A model generated the notes under the pieces. It searched no databases and was not told where the DNA came from. It worked only from the letters and a program-made list of their open reading frames with translations. Positions 17,673-25,949 of a DNA stretch of 64,000 nucleotides are shown one piece after another. Location: contig NZ_CAKXZS010000012.1 of assembly GCF_935822925.1 (NCBI RefSeq), positions 248,001-312,000 of the forward strand. Direction: 5' to 3'. A program made the translations under genes and the position numbers. The stretch is from Mesorhizobium ventifaucium. Lineage in GTDB: Bacteria; Pseudomonadota; Alphaproteobacteria; Rhizobiales; Rhizobiaceae. Within the stretch, counting starts at the first letter, position 1, and each line of letters begins with the position of its first letter.

Positions 17673-19343
17673 CTAGCTTTGGCCGCGTTTGGCCTTCTCT
17701 TCATTCGCCAGATACTGGTGGACAAACGCAATCGCCATGCTGCCCTCGCCGACCGCTGAGGCGACCCGCTTGACCGGGCTCAGGCGTACGTCGCCGCATG
17801 CGAAAACGCCGAGCGCGCTGGTTTCGAGCAAATAGGGGTCGCGGTCGTGCGACCAGCCCCCGGCCTTCTTCACATCGTCCCCGGTCAGCACGTATCCGCG
17901 GGCATCGCGCACGACGTCGGCCCGCAGCCACTCGGTCTCTGCGTTGGCGCCAATGAAAACGAACAGCCCGCCGCAATCGTGCCGGCTCACCTCGTTGCCG
18001 GCCTTGTCGAGAATGTCGATCGCCGTCAGGTGAGTCTCGCCGTGCACGGCCTGGACTTCGGATCGAAGCTGCACTTTTACGTTCGATTTCGCCCTGAGCT
18101 GCTCGATCAGGTAGTGTGACATACTGTCAGCAAGCGACGGGCCCCGCACGAGCAGTGTCACGCTGCGCGCATGGCCCGAAAAATGCAGTGCTGCCTGGCC
18201 GGCCGAGTTGCCGGCGCCGATCAGGAAGACATCCAGTCCATGGGTGGTGCTTGCCTCGCTGCGCGCGGCTCCATAATAGACGCCCTTGCCGATAAGCCGG
18301 TCGAACCCGTCGATGGCGAGACGACGCCATGTCACCCCGGTCGCAAGAATGAGGCTGCGCGCCCGCACGGCATCGGTGCCGTCGAGAAACAGCTGGTGCG
18401 TCGCCGGATCGATGCCGGCGACGGAGCGGGTGACAAGGATTTCGGCGCCCAGCCGCCTCGCCTGCTGCAGCGCGCGACTGGCCAGTTCGTCGCCGGAGAT
18501 TCCGCTGGGAAAGCCGAGATAGTTCTCGATCCGCGACGATGTCCCCGCCTGTCCGCCAGGCGCCTCGCGCTCGACGACGACGGTGCGCAGCCTCTCGGAT
18601 GCGCCGTAGACCGCCGCGGCAAGGCCGGCCGGCCCGCCGCCAATGATCGCGACATCGTACTCGGCGCCGCGCGGGCGCGTTTGCAGCCCCAGGCGTATTG
18701 CAAGATCGCGCACGAGGGGATTCTCCATGATCTCTCCGTCCGCCAGCCGGGCAACGGGACCATCGAGAGCCGGCCTGCCCAGGGCAGACCAGAAAGCCTC
18801 GGCATCGGATGTGTCGGGCAACAGCCAGGTGAATGAGATCTGGTTGCGGGTCAGAAATCGGCGCAGATCACCGCACGCCGTGTCCCAGCGATGGCCGACC
18901 AATGTCACGCGCGGCTTCTGCGGCTCGGCAGTGACGCTCTGCAGCCCGCCCATCCGCTCGCGGGCGAGCGCGCCGACCTTCTGGGCCACGTCCTTTGAAA
19001 CCGCGGCGACGGAATAGTACTGCTGAACCTCGATCCGCATCACGCGGGACGGTTCGGCGGCGCGATACCCGCCCGGAAAACCGGTGCCCAGGGCAATCGG
19101 CACCTCACCGAAGATCGTTCCCGGCAGCCGCCAGCCGAGCGTCCGCTCGACGCCGTCGAAGGTCTTTACGACTTCGATCCTGCCGGCGACAACAGCAAAC
19201 AGCACGGCCTCTCCGCCCTCGTGAACCGCGAACTCTCCGGGGCTGAGATGGAGGTCAGCCGCTGTCCGCGCCAGCCGCTCGAGCTCGCGCGGCGGCAAAC
19301 CCGAAAACAACGGGATTGCTCCCACTTCATCAACTGTCAGCAT
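17673..19343 (-). CDS. Cyclic-nucleotide-binding domain fused to a thioredoxin-reductase-like flavoprotein
   Basis: A 556-residue three-part protein. Residues 1-120 form a cNMP-binding-like domain (LSPGEFAVHEGGEAVLFAVVAGRIEVVK ..., shown in part by its start). Residues about 143-215 resemble a glutaredoxin-fold spacer with only one cysteine. From about residue 228 a TrxB-like domain carries the FAD motif GGGPAG and NADPH motif GAGNSAGQAA, ending with the FAD segment FACGDVRLSPVKRVASAVGEG. Where TrxB has its CATC redox pair this protein reads YYGAARSEA, so it cannot be an ordinary thioredoxin reductase. The electron acceptor is unknown. Confidence 0.85.
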   Translation of the reverse strand: MLTVDEVGAIPLFSGLPPRELERLARTAADLHLSPGEFAVHEGGEAVLFAVVAGRIEVVKTFDGVERTLGWRLPGTIFGEVPIALGTGFPGGYRAAEPSRVMRIEVQQYYSVAAVSKDVAQKVGALARERMGGLQSVTAEPQKPRVTLVGHRWDTACGDLRRFLTRNQISFTWLLPDTSDAEAFWSALGRPALDGPVARLADGEIMENPLVRDLAIRLGLQTRPRGAEYDVAIIGGGPAGLAAAVYGASERLRTVVVEREAPGGQAGTSSRIENYLGFPSGISGDELASRALQQARRLGAEILVTRSVAGIDPATHQLFLDGTDAVRARSLILATGVTWRRLAIDGFDRLIGKGVYYGAARSEASTTHGLDVFLIGAGNSAGQAALHFSGHARSVTLLVRGPSLADSMSHYLIEQLRAKSNVKVQLRSEVQAVHGETHLTAIDILDKAGNEVSRHDCGGLFVFIGANAETEWLRADVVRDARGYVLTGDDVKKAGGWSHDRDPYLLETSALGVFACGDVRLSPVKRVASAVGEGSMAIAFVHQYLANEEKAKRGQS

Positions 19344-19473
19344 GGTCCCTCGCGGGAGCCAGTTAGCGTTGTTTTCCCGTTTTGATCAACTGAAAAAGGG
19401 CGGAGTCTCGCCTTGGCGGATAGCGTGAAGCAGTACCCTTTGAAAGCGCATTGGGTTGTGCCGATAGGCATGA

Positions 19474-20136
19474 TCATTCGGATCGAGGTTCATGCGGGCT
19501 TCCCGGGACCGGCGGCAACTCAGGCGCGTCCAGTCCTTTGAAGGGATTGCGCCAGGCGTCGATCTCTTCCAACTGGCGGTACCAGCGACTGACCGAAGGA
19601 TAATCGCCAAGCGGCAATCTGGCGACATCGTTGAAGGGCAGAAACGTCGCCATTCGAAAGTCGGCATAGGAAACCGAATTTTCGACCAGCCAGTCTCGCT
19701 CGGAAAGCGCGTCCTCAAGTGTTGCAGCGGCCGTGCGAAAGTCTCTCAGCCCCTCCTCAACCCGGTGCTGATCGATCGGGCCGATCCCATAGCGCTGCTT
19801 GGTGCCGCGTTCGAAATGCACGACGTCGCAAGCTCTCGCGAAGTTCTCTTTGCCCCAACTGAGCCATCGGATCATCTCGGGTTCGTCGTCGCCGGTGCGC
19901 CAGAGATCCGAATGCGCGTCGCGTGAAAGCCGGCAGGCTATGGCGTCAGCCTCCCAGAGGCTGTTTCCCGAGCCTACGAGTATCGGCAATGAAAGATTGG
20001 GATTTAGCGGGCGATATCGCTCAGCCTGCCCGGGAGCGAAGGGGGAGGCAAATTCGAACTCGACCTTTGCGTTGAGATAACGTGCCACGGCGACCGCGAG
20101 GCGAGGATTGGGATTGCGGCTGAAGAGCAGTTTCAT
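19474..20136 (-). CDS. Glutathione S-transferase family protein
   Basis: A 220-residue GST-fold protein. Residues 1-75 form the thioredoxin-like domain (MKLLFSRNPNPRLAVAV ..., with NPNLSLPILVGSGNSLWEADAI carrying the cis-Pro and the Glu-Ala-Asp glutathione-binding turn). A helical C-terminal domain follows with the N-capping motif SYADFRMATFLP. The substrate is unknown. It stands alone between a flavoprotein gene and a threonine dehydratase-like gene on the same strand, with about 95-130 bp on each side. Confidence 0.87.
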   Translation of the reverse strand: MKLLFSRNPNPRLAVAVARYLNAKVEFEFASPFAPGQAERYRPLNPNLSLPILVGSGNSLWEADAIACRLSRDAHSDLWRTGDDEPEMIRWLSWGKENFARACDVVHFERGTKQRYGIGPIDQHRVEEGLRDFRTAAATLEDALSERDWLVENSVSYADFRMATFLPFNDVARLPLGDYPSVSRWYRQLEEIDAWRNPFKGLDAPELPPVPGSPHEPRSE

Positions 20137-20230
20137 TCCGTGTCAGCCTTTGAATGGCACCGGATGCGACTGTAGGTCCGAAGGGCGCTTTGACAGTTTG
20201 TATCGGCGCTCGACCGGAACTGGTCGCCAA

Positions 20231-21208
20231 CTAGGCCGCGGCCATGATCTCCGCATAGGTGCTGAAATCGACATTGCCCCCTGACAGCACCACGGCGACG
20301 CATTTGCCGGATAGCTCGATCTCGCCCGATGACAGCGCGGCCAGCCCGACGCCGCCGCCGGGCTCGACCACCAGCTTGAGATGGGCCATGGCGTCGCGCA
20401 TCGCCTGTGCCGCCGCTCTGTCGGACACCGCAATGCCGCCGGCGAGATTCCGGCGGTTGATCTCGAAGGTGATCGCGCCCGGCTCGGTGGTTAGGAGCGC
20501 GTCGCAAATCGAAGTGTGGCCGGGTTCGATCGGAACCCGGGCACCTCTGGCCAGTGACCGACAGGTGTCGTCGAAATGCTCGGGTTCCACGGCCCAGACT
20601 GCCGTGCCCGGCGAGGCGTCCTTGACTGCAATGGAGATGCCGCTGCTCAGGCCGCCGCCGCCGCAGGGAATGACGACTGCGTCGAGGCTCACCCCGAGCG
20701 CTTTCGCCTGCGCCATCAGCTCGAGGCCGATCGTTCCCTGGCCGGCGATGATGGCCGGATCGTCGAATGGCGGGACCAGGACCATGCCCCGTTCCATGTA
20801 CGGGCGAACCACCGCCATGCGATCGTCGCGAAACCGGTCGAACGGAACCACTTCGGCGCCCATTTTCCTGACATTGCCGACCTTCATCGCCGGCGCATCG
20901 GTGGGCATGGCGATAACCGCCTTGACGCCGAACATCGCCGCCGACGCGGCGACGCCTTGCGCATGGTTGCCCGACGAAAAGGCGACGACGCCACGGCTGC
21001 GCTCCTCGTCGCTCAGCGACGACAGTTTGTTGTAGGCGCCGCGGAACTTGAACGAGCCGGTGCGCTGCAGCGTCTCCGGCTTGAACAGGATCCTGGCGCC
21101 GAAGCGCTTGTTCAGCTCAGGCGATTCGATCAGCGGCGTTTCGACGATCAGGCCGGACAATCGCGCTGCTGCGCGGTTGATGTCGGCGATGCCGGGAGGG
21201 GTGGTCAT
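20231..21208 (-). CDS. Threonine/serine dehydratase family PLP enzyme
   Basis: A 325-residue fold-type II PLP enzyme. The PLP lysine lies in TGSFKFRGAYNKL (near residue 56), the phosphate-binding glycine loop reads PCGGGGLSSG, and SSGNHAQGVAA is the substrate loop. The length matches catabolic threonine dehydratase, serine racemase or hydroxyaspartate dehydratase without the ACT regulatory domain of IlvA. I start at MTTPPGIADI (21208), preceded by an AGGAC ribosome site; an in-frame ATG at 21238 is possible. The exact substrate is not resolved. Confidence 0.88.
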   Translation of the reverse strand: MTTPPGIADINRAAARLSGLIVETPLIESPELNKRFGARILFKPETLQRTGSFKFRGAYNKLSSLSDEERSRGVVAFSSGNHAQGVAASAAMFGVKAVIAMPTDAPAMKVGNVRKMGAEVVPFDRFRDDRMAVVRPYMERGMVLVPPFDDPAIIAGQGTIGLELMAQAKALGVSLDAVVIPCGGGGLSSGISIAVKDASPGTAVWAVEPEHFDDTCRSLARGARVPIEPGHTSICDALLTTEPGAITFEINRRNLAGGIAVSDRAAAQAMRDAMAHLKLVVEPGGGVGLAALSSGEIELSGKCVAVVLSGGNVDFSTYAEIMAAA

Positions 21209-21397
21209 GGCGAGGTCCTGCAGAATGAGATCGCCCATGTGCACGGAAAACCAGGCCGCGCACCACTGCAAAAATGTAACCGACACAATTCGTGGATTGA
21301 GAGCAGAGCGAGGCGCCTATCAAGCGCCCCGACGTTTGCAATTGGCCGAAGCGTCCCCAACTTCGGTCGAAGGTAGGAGATCTTCGCCGACCGCTCC

Positions 21398-21724
21398 TCA
21401 CCCCAAAAGCGTCCGTTGCCGCTTGGCGCCACCCATCTTGCGCCAGGTGTTGAAGCGATGGGTGGCGGCGGCGAAGGATATCTTCATCTGCTGGGCGACC
21501 GAATAGCGCGACTTGCCCTCGTCGAACAGGCGGTAGCAGCATTCGACGCCCTCCTCGGTCAGCTTGCCGTCGGGGGCCTTGTTGTGCGGATTGGCCGGGT
21601 CGAATTTTTCGACCTGCTGCTCGACCAGGCCCTTCAGGCGCTGCAGATCGGCCTCGATGCTGGCGATCAGGTCGAGAACGGGTTTCGGCTCAAATGCATA
21701 ATGGGTGGGCTGTTTCGCCGGCAT
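21398..21724 (-). CDS. Small helix-turn-helix-like conserved protein
   Basis: A 108-residue protein starting at MPAKQPTHYAF with a good ribosome site (AGAAAGGAAT). The first half is an amphipathic, possibly coiled-coil helix (DLIASIEADLQRLKGLVEQQ). The second half resembles a resolvase-type helix-turn-helix (LTEEGVECCYRLFDEGKSRY then SVAQQMKISFAAATHRFNTW) and ends in a basic tail. It probably binds DNA. The family is not named with confidence. It is divergent from mbfA and shares about 175 bp of intergenic DNA with it. Confidence 0.65.
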   Translation of the reverse strand: MPAKQPTHYAFEPKPVLDLIASIEADLQRLKGLVEQQVEKFDPANPHNKAPDGKLTEEGVECCYRLFDEGKSRYSVAQQMKISFAAATHRFNTWRKMGGAKRQRTLLG

Positions 21725-21862
21725 CCGGATTCCTTTCTCTTGGCTTAAGCCCGATATATAGGTGAACATTCGCCAATAATGAAGGGCTGGCGGAGGACCC
21801 CCGCAGCCAATAATTTTGAACCACCGGCCACGAGCGCGATTGACCAACGGTGCGCCAAACCA

Positions 21863-21885
21863 TAGTTTAGAATTATTCTAAACTA
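21863..21885. promoter_or_regulatory. Iron control element (Irr box) upstream of mbfA
   Basis: A perfect palindrome with 11-bp arms TAGTTTAGAAT and ATTCTAAACTA around one T. Its core TTTAGAA-N3-TTCTAAA matches the published rhizobial ICE motif bound by Irr. It ends 13 bp before the mbfA ATG, where a bound regulator would block transcription or initiation. mbfA is a known Irr-repressed gene in Agrobacterium and Bradyrhizobium. Confidence 0.85.
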
Positions 21886-21898
21886 GGGCGGATTTCTC

Positions 21899-22882
21899 AT
21901 GCTTTCCCGTGTTTTTGGTTTTGGTCGCCGTCCGTTCGAGTCGCTCTCGGAGCAAGAGACCCTGGCGCTCGCCATCTCTTCCGAAGAGGATGACGGGCGT
22001 ATCTACCGCGCCTATGCCGACGGGCTGGCGGATAGGTTTCCGCATTCGGCCAAAGTGTTCGAGGAAATGGCGGAGGAGGAGGACGGCCATCGCGACTCGC
22101 TGATCGAGCTTCACCGCGAGCGCTTTGGCGAGCGCATTCCGCTGATTCGGCGCGAGCATGTGAAGGGCTATTACGAGCGCAAGCCCGACTGGCTGGTGCG
22201 GCCGCTCGGCATCGAACATGTGCGCCAACAGGCCGAGGCGATGGAGCGTCAGGCCTACCTGTTCTACGTCGAGGCGGCGAAACGCACCAGCGACGCCTCG
22301 ACGCGAAAGCTGCTCGATAATCTGGCGTTGGCCGAACAGGGCCACGAGACGCTGGCGCAGCGGCTGGAGCAAAAGCATGTGCCGGGCGCGGTGAGGGACG
22401 AGGAGGCAGCCGCCGAGCAGCGCCAGTTCATCCTGACCTATGTGCAGCCGGGACTGGCCGGGCTGATGGACGGATCGGTGTCGACGCTGGCGCCGATCTT
22501 CGCCGCTGCGTTCGCCACGCACGACACGTTCCAGACCTTCCTGGTCGGGCTTGCCGCCTCGATCGGCGCCGGCATCTCGATGGGCTTCACCGAGGTCGCC
22601 TCCGACGACGGCAAGCTGTCGGGCCGCGGCTCGCCGGTGAAACGCGGCATCACCACTGGCGTGATGACGGCGCTGGGTGGCCTCGGTCACGCCTTGCCCT
22701 ACCTCATTCCCTATTTCTGGACCGCGACAATTCTCGCGGTTGTGGTGGTGTTCTTCGAACTGTGGGCGATCGCCTTTGTGCAGAACCGTTACATGCAGAC
22801 GCCGTTCTGGCGCGCCGCCTTCCAGGTGGTGCTGGGCGGCGCGCTGGTGTTTGCGGCTGGAGTGCTGATCGGGAATGCCTAG
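21899..22882 (+). CDS. mbfA: Membrane-bound ferritin, iron exporter MbfA
   Basis: A 327-residue fusion. Residues about 15-150 are a ferritin/rubrerythrin-like four-helix domain with the iron-ligand pattern EEDDGRIY, EMAEEEDGHRD and LALAEQGHE. Residues about 180-327 are a VIT1/CCC1-type membrane domain with several helices (GSVSTLAPIFAAAFATHD ..., FELWAIAFVQNRYM). This architecture is MbfA, which exports iron from the cytoplasm and protects against iron and peroxide stress. An Irr box overlaps its promoter region. It is monocistronic, followed by a repeat element. Confidence 0.93.
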   Translation: MLSRVFGFGRRPFESLSEQETLALAISSEEDDGRIYRAYADGLADRFPHSAKVFEEMAEEEDGHRDSLIELHRERFGERIPLIRREHVKGYYERKPDWLVRPLGIEHVRQQAEAMERQAYLFYVEAAKRTSDASTRKLLDNLALAEQGHETLAQRLEQKHVPGAVRDEEAAAEQRQFILTYVQPGLAGLMDGSVSTLAPIFAAAFATHDTFQTFLVGLAASIGAGISMGFTEVASDDGKLSGRGSPVKRGITTGVMTALGGLGHALPYLIPYFWTATILAVVVVFFELWAIAFVQNRYMQTPFWRAAFQVVLGGALVFAAGVLIGNA

Positions 22883-22892
22883 CAGCCCCCTG

Positions 22893-23071
22893 CCTTCTCC
22901 CCTTGTGCGGCCCGAAGGGCGGGCGAGACCCGTGACCTGCCCCGGGCGGTGGATTGGCGCGCAGCGCCAAGACGGAACGGGGGTGTTGGACGGAGTGCCG
23001 CGGTTGCCATGCTAGAGCACCCCTCATCCGACCGAGCTTCGCTCGGCCGCCTTCCCCCACAAGGGGAGAAG
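22893..23071. repeat. Intergenic repeat bounded by 15-bp inverted arms
   Basis: CCTTCTCCCCTTGTG (22893-22907) and CACAAGGGGAGAAGG (23057-23071) are perfect inverted repeats about 150 bp apart. They enclose a GC-rich spacer with smaller palindromes such as CCGAGC-TTC-GCTCGG. It occupies nearly all the space between mbfA and the convergent monooxygenase gene. It resembles rhizobial RIME-type elements and has no coding capacity that I can support. Confidence 0.7.
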
Positions 23072-23096
23072 GAAGAGCCGCTCCACAAAGCAGCTC

Positions 23097-23441
23097 TCAT
23101 CCATGCAGGGCAAGGCTGTCCTCAGGCGCCTCGGCCCGTTCGGTCAGGCCATAGTCGCGCACGACATGGGCGATGCGCAGACGGTAGCCGGCAAAGATGC
23201 CGCCGCGGCCGGCCTTCTGCGCCTGCCTATGTTCCTCCGTGTTGCGCCAGGCTTTCACCGCCTCCTCGTCGCGCCAGAACGACAGCGACAGGATCCGGTT
23301 CGGATCGACGAGGCTCTGGAAGCGTTCGATCGACAGGAAACCGTCCATGCCGTCGAGCAGCGGCCGCAGGTCGGCGGCGATGCCGAGATAGGCGTCGCGC
23401 TTGCCTGTTGCCGGCTCGACCTCAAAGATAACGGCGATCAT
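23097..23441 (-). CDS. Antibiotic biosynthesis monooxygenase (ABM) domain protein
   Basis: A 114-residue small protein with the ABM ferredoxin-like fold: MIAVIFEVEP at the start, FLSIERFQSL, LSLSFWRDEEAVKAWRNTEEHR in the middle, and YRLRIAHVVRDYG at the end. Family members include haem-degrading and quinol monooxygenases, but many are uncharacterised. It overlaps the NIPSNAP gene by 4 bp, so the two form an operon and may act on the same compound or as a heteromer. Confidence 0.85.
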   Translation of the reverse strand: MIAVIFEVEPATGKRDAYLGIAADLRPLLDGMDGFLSIERFQSLVDPNRILSLSFWRDEEAVKAWRNTEEHRQAQKAGRGGIFAGYRLRIAHVVRDYGLTERAEAPEDSLALHG

Positions 23442-23770
23442 AGCTTCACCAGAGAGGCGTGCGGCCCGGATGCGAGTTTCAGAAAAGTCCGATCCTCTTT
23501 CAGGATGAATTTTTCACGCCGGGCGAACTCGTAATTGGCCCTGCCGGCCGGGTCGGCGGCGAGCCGGAAACGGTAGGCTTCGTAAGCCGCCAGGCTGTCG
23601 ATGTTATAGGCGGCATAGGCTGTCGTGGCCGAGCCCTCATGCGGCGCGAAATAACCGATCAGATCGGCGCCGCAGCGCGGGATCGCCTGGCCCCAATTGC
23701 GGGCATATTCCTCGAATGCTGCCTTGCCGAACGGGTCGATCTCGTAGCGGATGAAGCAGGTGAGGGTCAT
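23438..23770 (-). CDS. NIPSNAP family protein
   Basis: A 110-residue NIPSNAP protein, a dimeric alpha/beta-barrel family related to ABM proteins. Visible features are the start MTLTCFIRYEIDPFGKAAFE, a central IGYFAPHEGSATTAYAAYN and a C-terminal FARREKFILKEDRTFLKL. The biochemical role is unknown. It is first in a two-gene unit with the ABM gene. The upstream sequence has the ribosome site AAAGGAGACAAAAG before the ATG at 23770. Confidence 0.85.
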   Translation of the reverse strand: MTLTCFIRYEIDPFGKAAFEEYARNWGQAIPRCGADLIGYFAPHEGSATTAYAAYNIDSLAAYEAYRFRLAADPAGRANYEFARREKFILKEDRTFLKLASGPHASLVKL

Positions 23771-23867
23771 ATCTTTTGTCTCCTTTGCTGAAATTGATTC
23801 GTTGCGCCGTAGTTCGAGCGGGGTCGAAACGTTCAGCGGAGCGATATGCTAGGCGATTTCTCCAGTG

Positions 23868-24095
23868 TCATGCTTGCCAGAAGGATTTCGCGCATTCGCG
23901 GCGAACGTCTTCCGGCGTCAGGCCAAGGTCGGACAAAAGGTGCTCGTCGATCTCGGCAAGGTCGAGGCGCTGCAGATGACGATCGTACCACCGCGCCAGC
24001 AGCCGCAGATGCCACCCCCGCAAGATAATGAACGGAAACGGCCGGCGGCCGAAGCCGCTGACAAACACGGTGTGGGGAACGGTTCTTGCGGTCAT
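23868..24095 (-). CDS. DUF1127 (YjiS-like) small protein
   Basis: A 75-residue protein with a C-terminal DUF1127 domain: WHLRLLARWYDRHLQRLDL then IDEHLLSDLGLTPEDVRREC. DUF1127 proteins are short, arginine-rich and common in Alphaproteobacteria, where some act in phosphate or small-RNA-linked control. The role here is unknown. It is divergent from the ArsR regulator at 24164 with a 68-bp gap, so it is a candidate target of that regulator. Confidence 0.82.
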   Translation of the reverse strand: MTARTVPHTVFVSGFGRRPFPFIILRGWHLRLLARWYDRHLQRLDLAEIDEHLLSDLGLTPEDVRRECAKSFWQA

Positions 24096-24163
24096 CGTCG
24101 TCTCCTTGATCTCAGCAGAGGATAGTGGTTATCTGACGTCAATGCTTCGATGAGGGACGAACT

Positions 24164-24838
24164 ATGCGTGAAGGACCAGACATAGCCCGCATCGCCAGCC
24201 TGGTCGGCGATCCGGCGCGGGCAAACATGCTGACCGCGCTGATGGGTGGCACGGCACTGACAGCTAGCGAACTGGCGCTCGAGGCCGGCGTCTCGCTGCC
24301 GACCGCCAGCTCACATCTGTCGAAACTGATGGAGGGCGGGCTGCTGACGCTGGCAAGCCAGGGGCGGCATCGCTACTACGGGCTTGCTGGGCCGCAGGTC
24401 GCAGGCATGATCGAGACGATCACCGGTGTCGCCGCTGCGGTCGGGCCGCAGCGGGTCCGGCCCGGTCCGCGTGATGCGGCCATGCGCGTGGCGCGGGTCT
24501 GCTACGACCACCTCGCCGGCGCACAGGCAGTGGCGATGCTGGATCGTCTTGTCGCTCGACAAGTGCTCCTGCGCGACGACAAGGAGATCAGGCTTGGGCC
24601 GTCAGCCGCCGCGCATTTCGCCGGGATCGGCATCGATGTCGAGAGCAAGGCGCGGCGCCCGGTGTGCCGGGCCTGCCTCGACTGGAGCGTGCGGCGCACG
24701 CATCTGGCCGGCACGCTCGGCGCGGCCATCCTCGACAAGATCCTTTTGGAAAAATGGGCGCGGCGCGAAAAGGACAGCCGCGCGGTGATCTTTTCGCCGA
24801 TGGGCAAGCAGGCGTTCGAGAAGGTGTTTCTCGGCTGA
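24164..24838 (+). CDS. ArsR-family transcriptional regulator
   Basis: A 224-residue regulator. A winged-helix DNA-binding domain spans residues 1-90 (RIASLVGDPARANMLTALMG, then ALEAGVSLPTASSHLSKLME and RHRYYGLAG). A C-terminal domain has conserved-looking cysteines in RRPVCRACLDWSVRRTHLAG. The two-domain length is larger than classic metal-sensing ArsR. The Cys pair CRAC may bind metal or be redox active; that is inference. Its stop is 8 bp from the convergent ligD remnant. Confidence 0.87.
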   Translation: MREGPDIARIASLVGDPARANMLTALMGGTALTASELALEAGVSLPTASSHLSKLMEGGLLTLASQGRHRYYGLAGPQVAGMIETITGVAAAVGPQRVRPGPRDAAMRVARVCYDHLAGAQAVAMLDRLVARQVLLRDDKEIRLGPSAAAHFAGIGIDVESKARRPVCRACLDWSVRRTHLAGTLGAAILDKILLEKWARREKDSRAVIFSPMGKQAFEKVFLG

Positions 24839-24845
24839 AAGATGA

Positions 24846-25911
24846 TCAGCCGCGCTTGAGCAGCTTGCCCTGCTTGAAAAAATCCACCCAGGGATCGGCT
24901 TTCGCCAACTGTTTTAGCGTCGTCTTGTCGCCGATCGGAAATGCGTTCGGCGCTAACCCGGCTTCAATTTCCGCCCAGGTCGCCGGCATCGATACTGTAG
25001 CGCCTTTCTTGGCCCGCGACGAATAGGATGCCACCGTGGTCGAGCCGCGGCCGTTGCGCAGATAGTCGACGAAGATCTTGCCGGTGCGGGCCTTCTTCGA
25101 CAGCGTCGCTGTATACCGATCAGGGGCGGCCTGCTCGAGGGCGCGGGCGAAATCATGGGCGAAGTCCTTCGCCTCGTCCCAATCCGCCGACGGTTTCAGC
25201 GGAACCACGACATGATAGCCCTTGCCGCCCGACGTCTTGACGAAATTCGGCAACGACAGCTCATCGAGCCGGCCGTGAATTTCAAGCGCCGCCGCGCGCA
25301 CCGCTTTCACGTCGACGCCTTCGTCGGGATCGAGATCCAAGATGATCTGGTCCGGCTTGTCCAGTTCGTCGACGGTGCAGCCCCAAATGTGGATCTCGAC
25401 CACCCCGAGCTGGACCAAGGCAGCGACACCGTCGAAATCACGGATGAACAATATCTCCTCGCCGTCCGTCGGATCCTTCATCCTGGCGATCTTGTCATGC
25501 ATGCCGGCCGACGCATGCTTCTGGAAGAAGCGTTGGCCGTCGACGCCGTCCGGCGCGCGCACCAGGCTGAGCGGCCGATTGACGACGAATTGGTGCATGC
25601 GCGGCCAGACCAAAGCGTAATGGTCGAGCAGGCTTTGCTTCGACACTTTCTCCTGCGGCCACAGAAGCTTGTCGGGATGAGAAAGCTTTACGACGGTGTC
25701 TGCCGCCACGGCGGATTTGACAGAGGTGGATATCTCGCCATTGCCGCTGGCAGGCTTTGCCTTGCTCCCGGCAGGCTTTGCCTTAGTGTCGGCCTTGCCT
25801 GCGGGTGCTTTCGGCTTTTCCTGCACGACTTCCTCCGCCAGTTTATCCTCGCGCAATCCCTGGAACGAGCGTGGCGCATTATATGGTCGACGTCCAGGAA
25901 CGGAAAGTGAG
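24846..25911 (-). pseudogene. ligD: ligD remnant: polymerase domain kept, ligase part decayed
   Basis: An open frame (24846-25856) encodes a full LigD primase-polymerase domain: SHPDKLLWPQ, the metal-binding pair in ILDLDPDEGV, TSGGKGYHVVVPL, and the late KIFVDYLRNGRGSTTVASYS. It has no ATG; the first codons read LREDKLAEEVV, the usual end of a LigD ligase domain. Upstream to about 25911 the matching pieces FRSWTST, RHAR and FQGLREDK occur in three frames, then similarity ends. The nuclease and ligase parts are therefore lost and at least two frameshifts are present. The polymerase domain might still be translated from TTG 25856, but this locus cannot give a complete NHEJ LigD. Confidence 0.78.
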
Positions 25912-25949
25912 GCAAAGCAGGGTTGCCCCGGCTTTGCCTCTCAAGAGTG

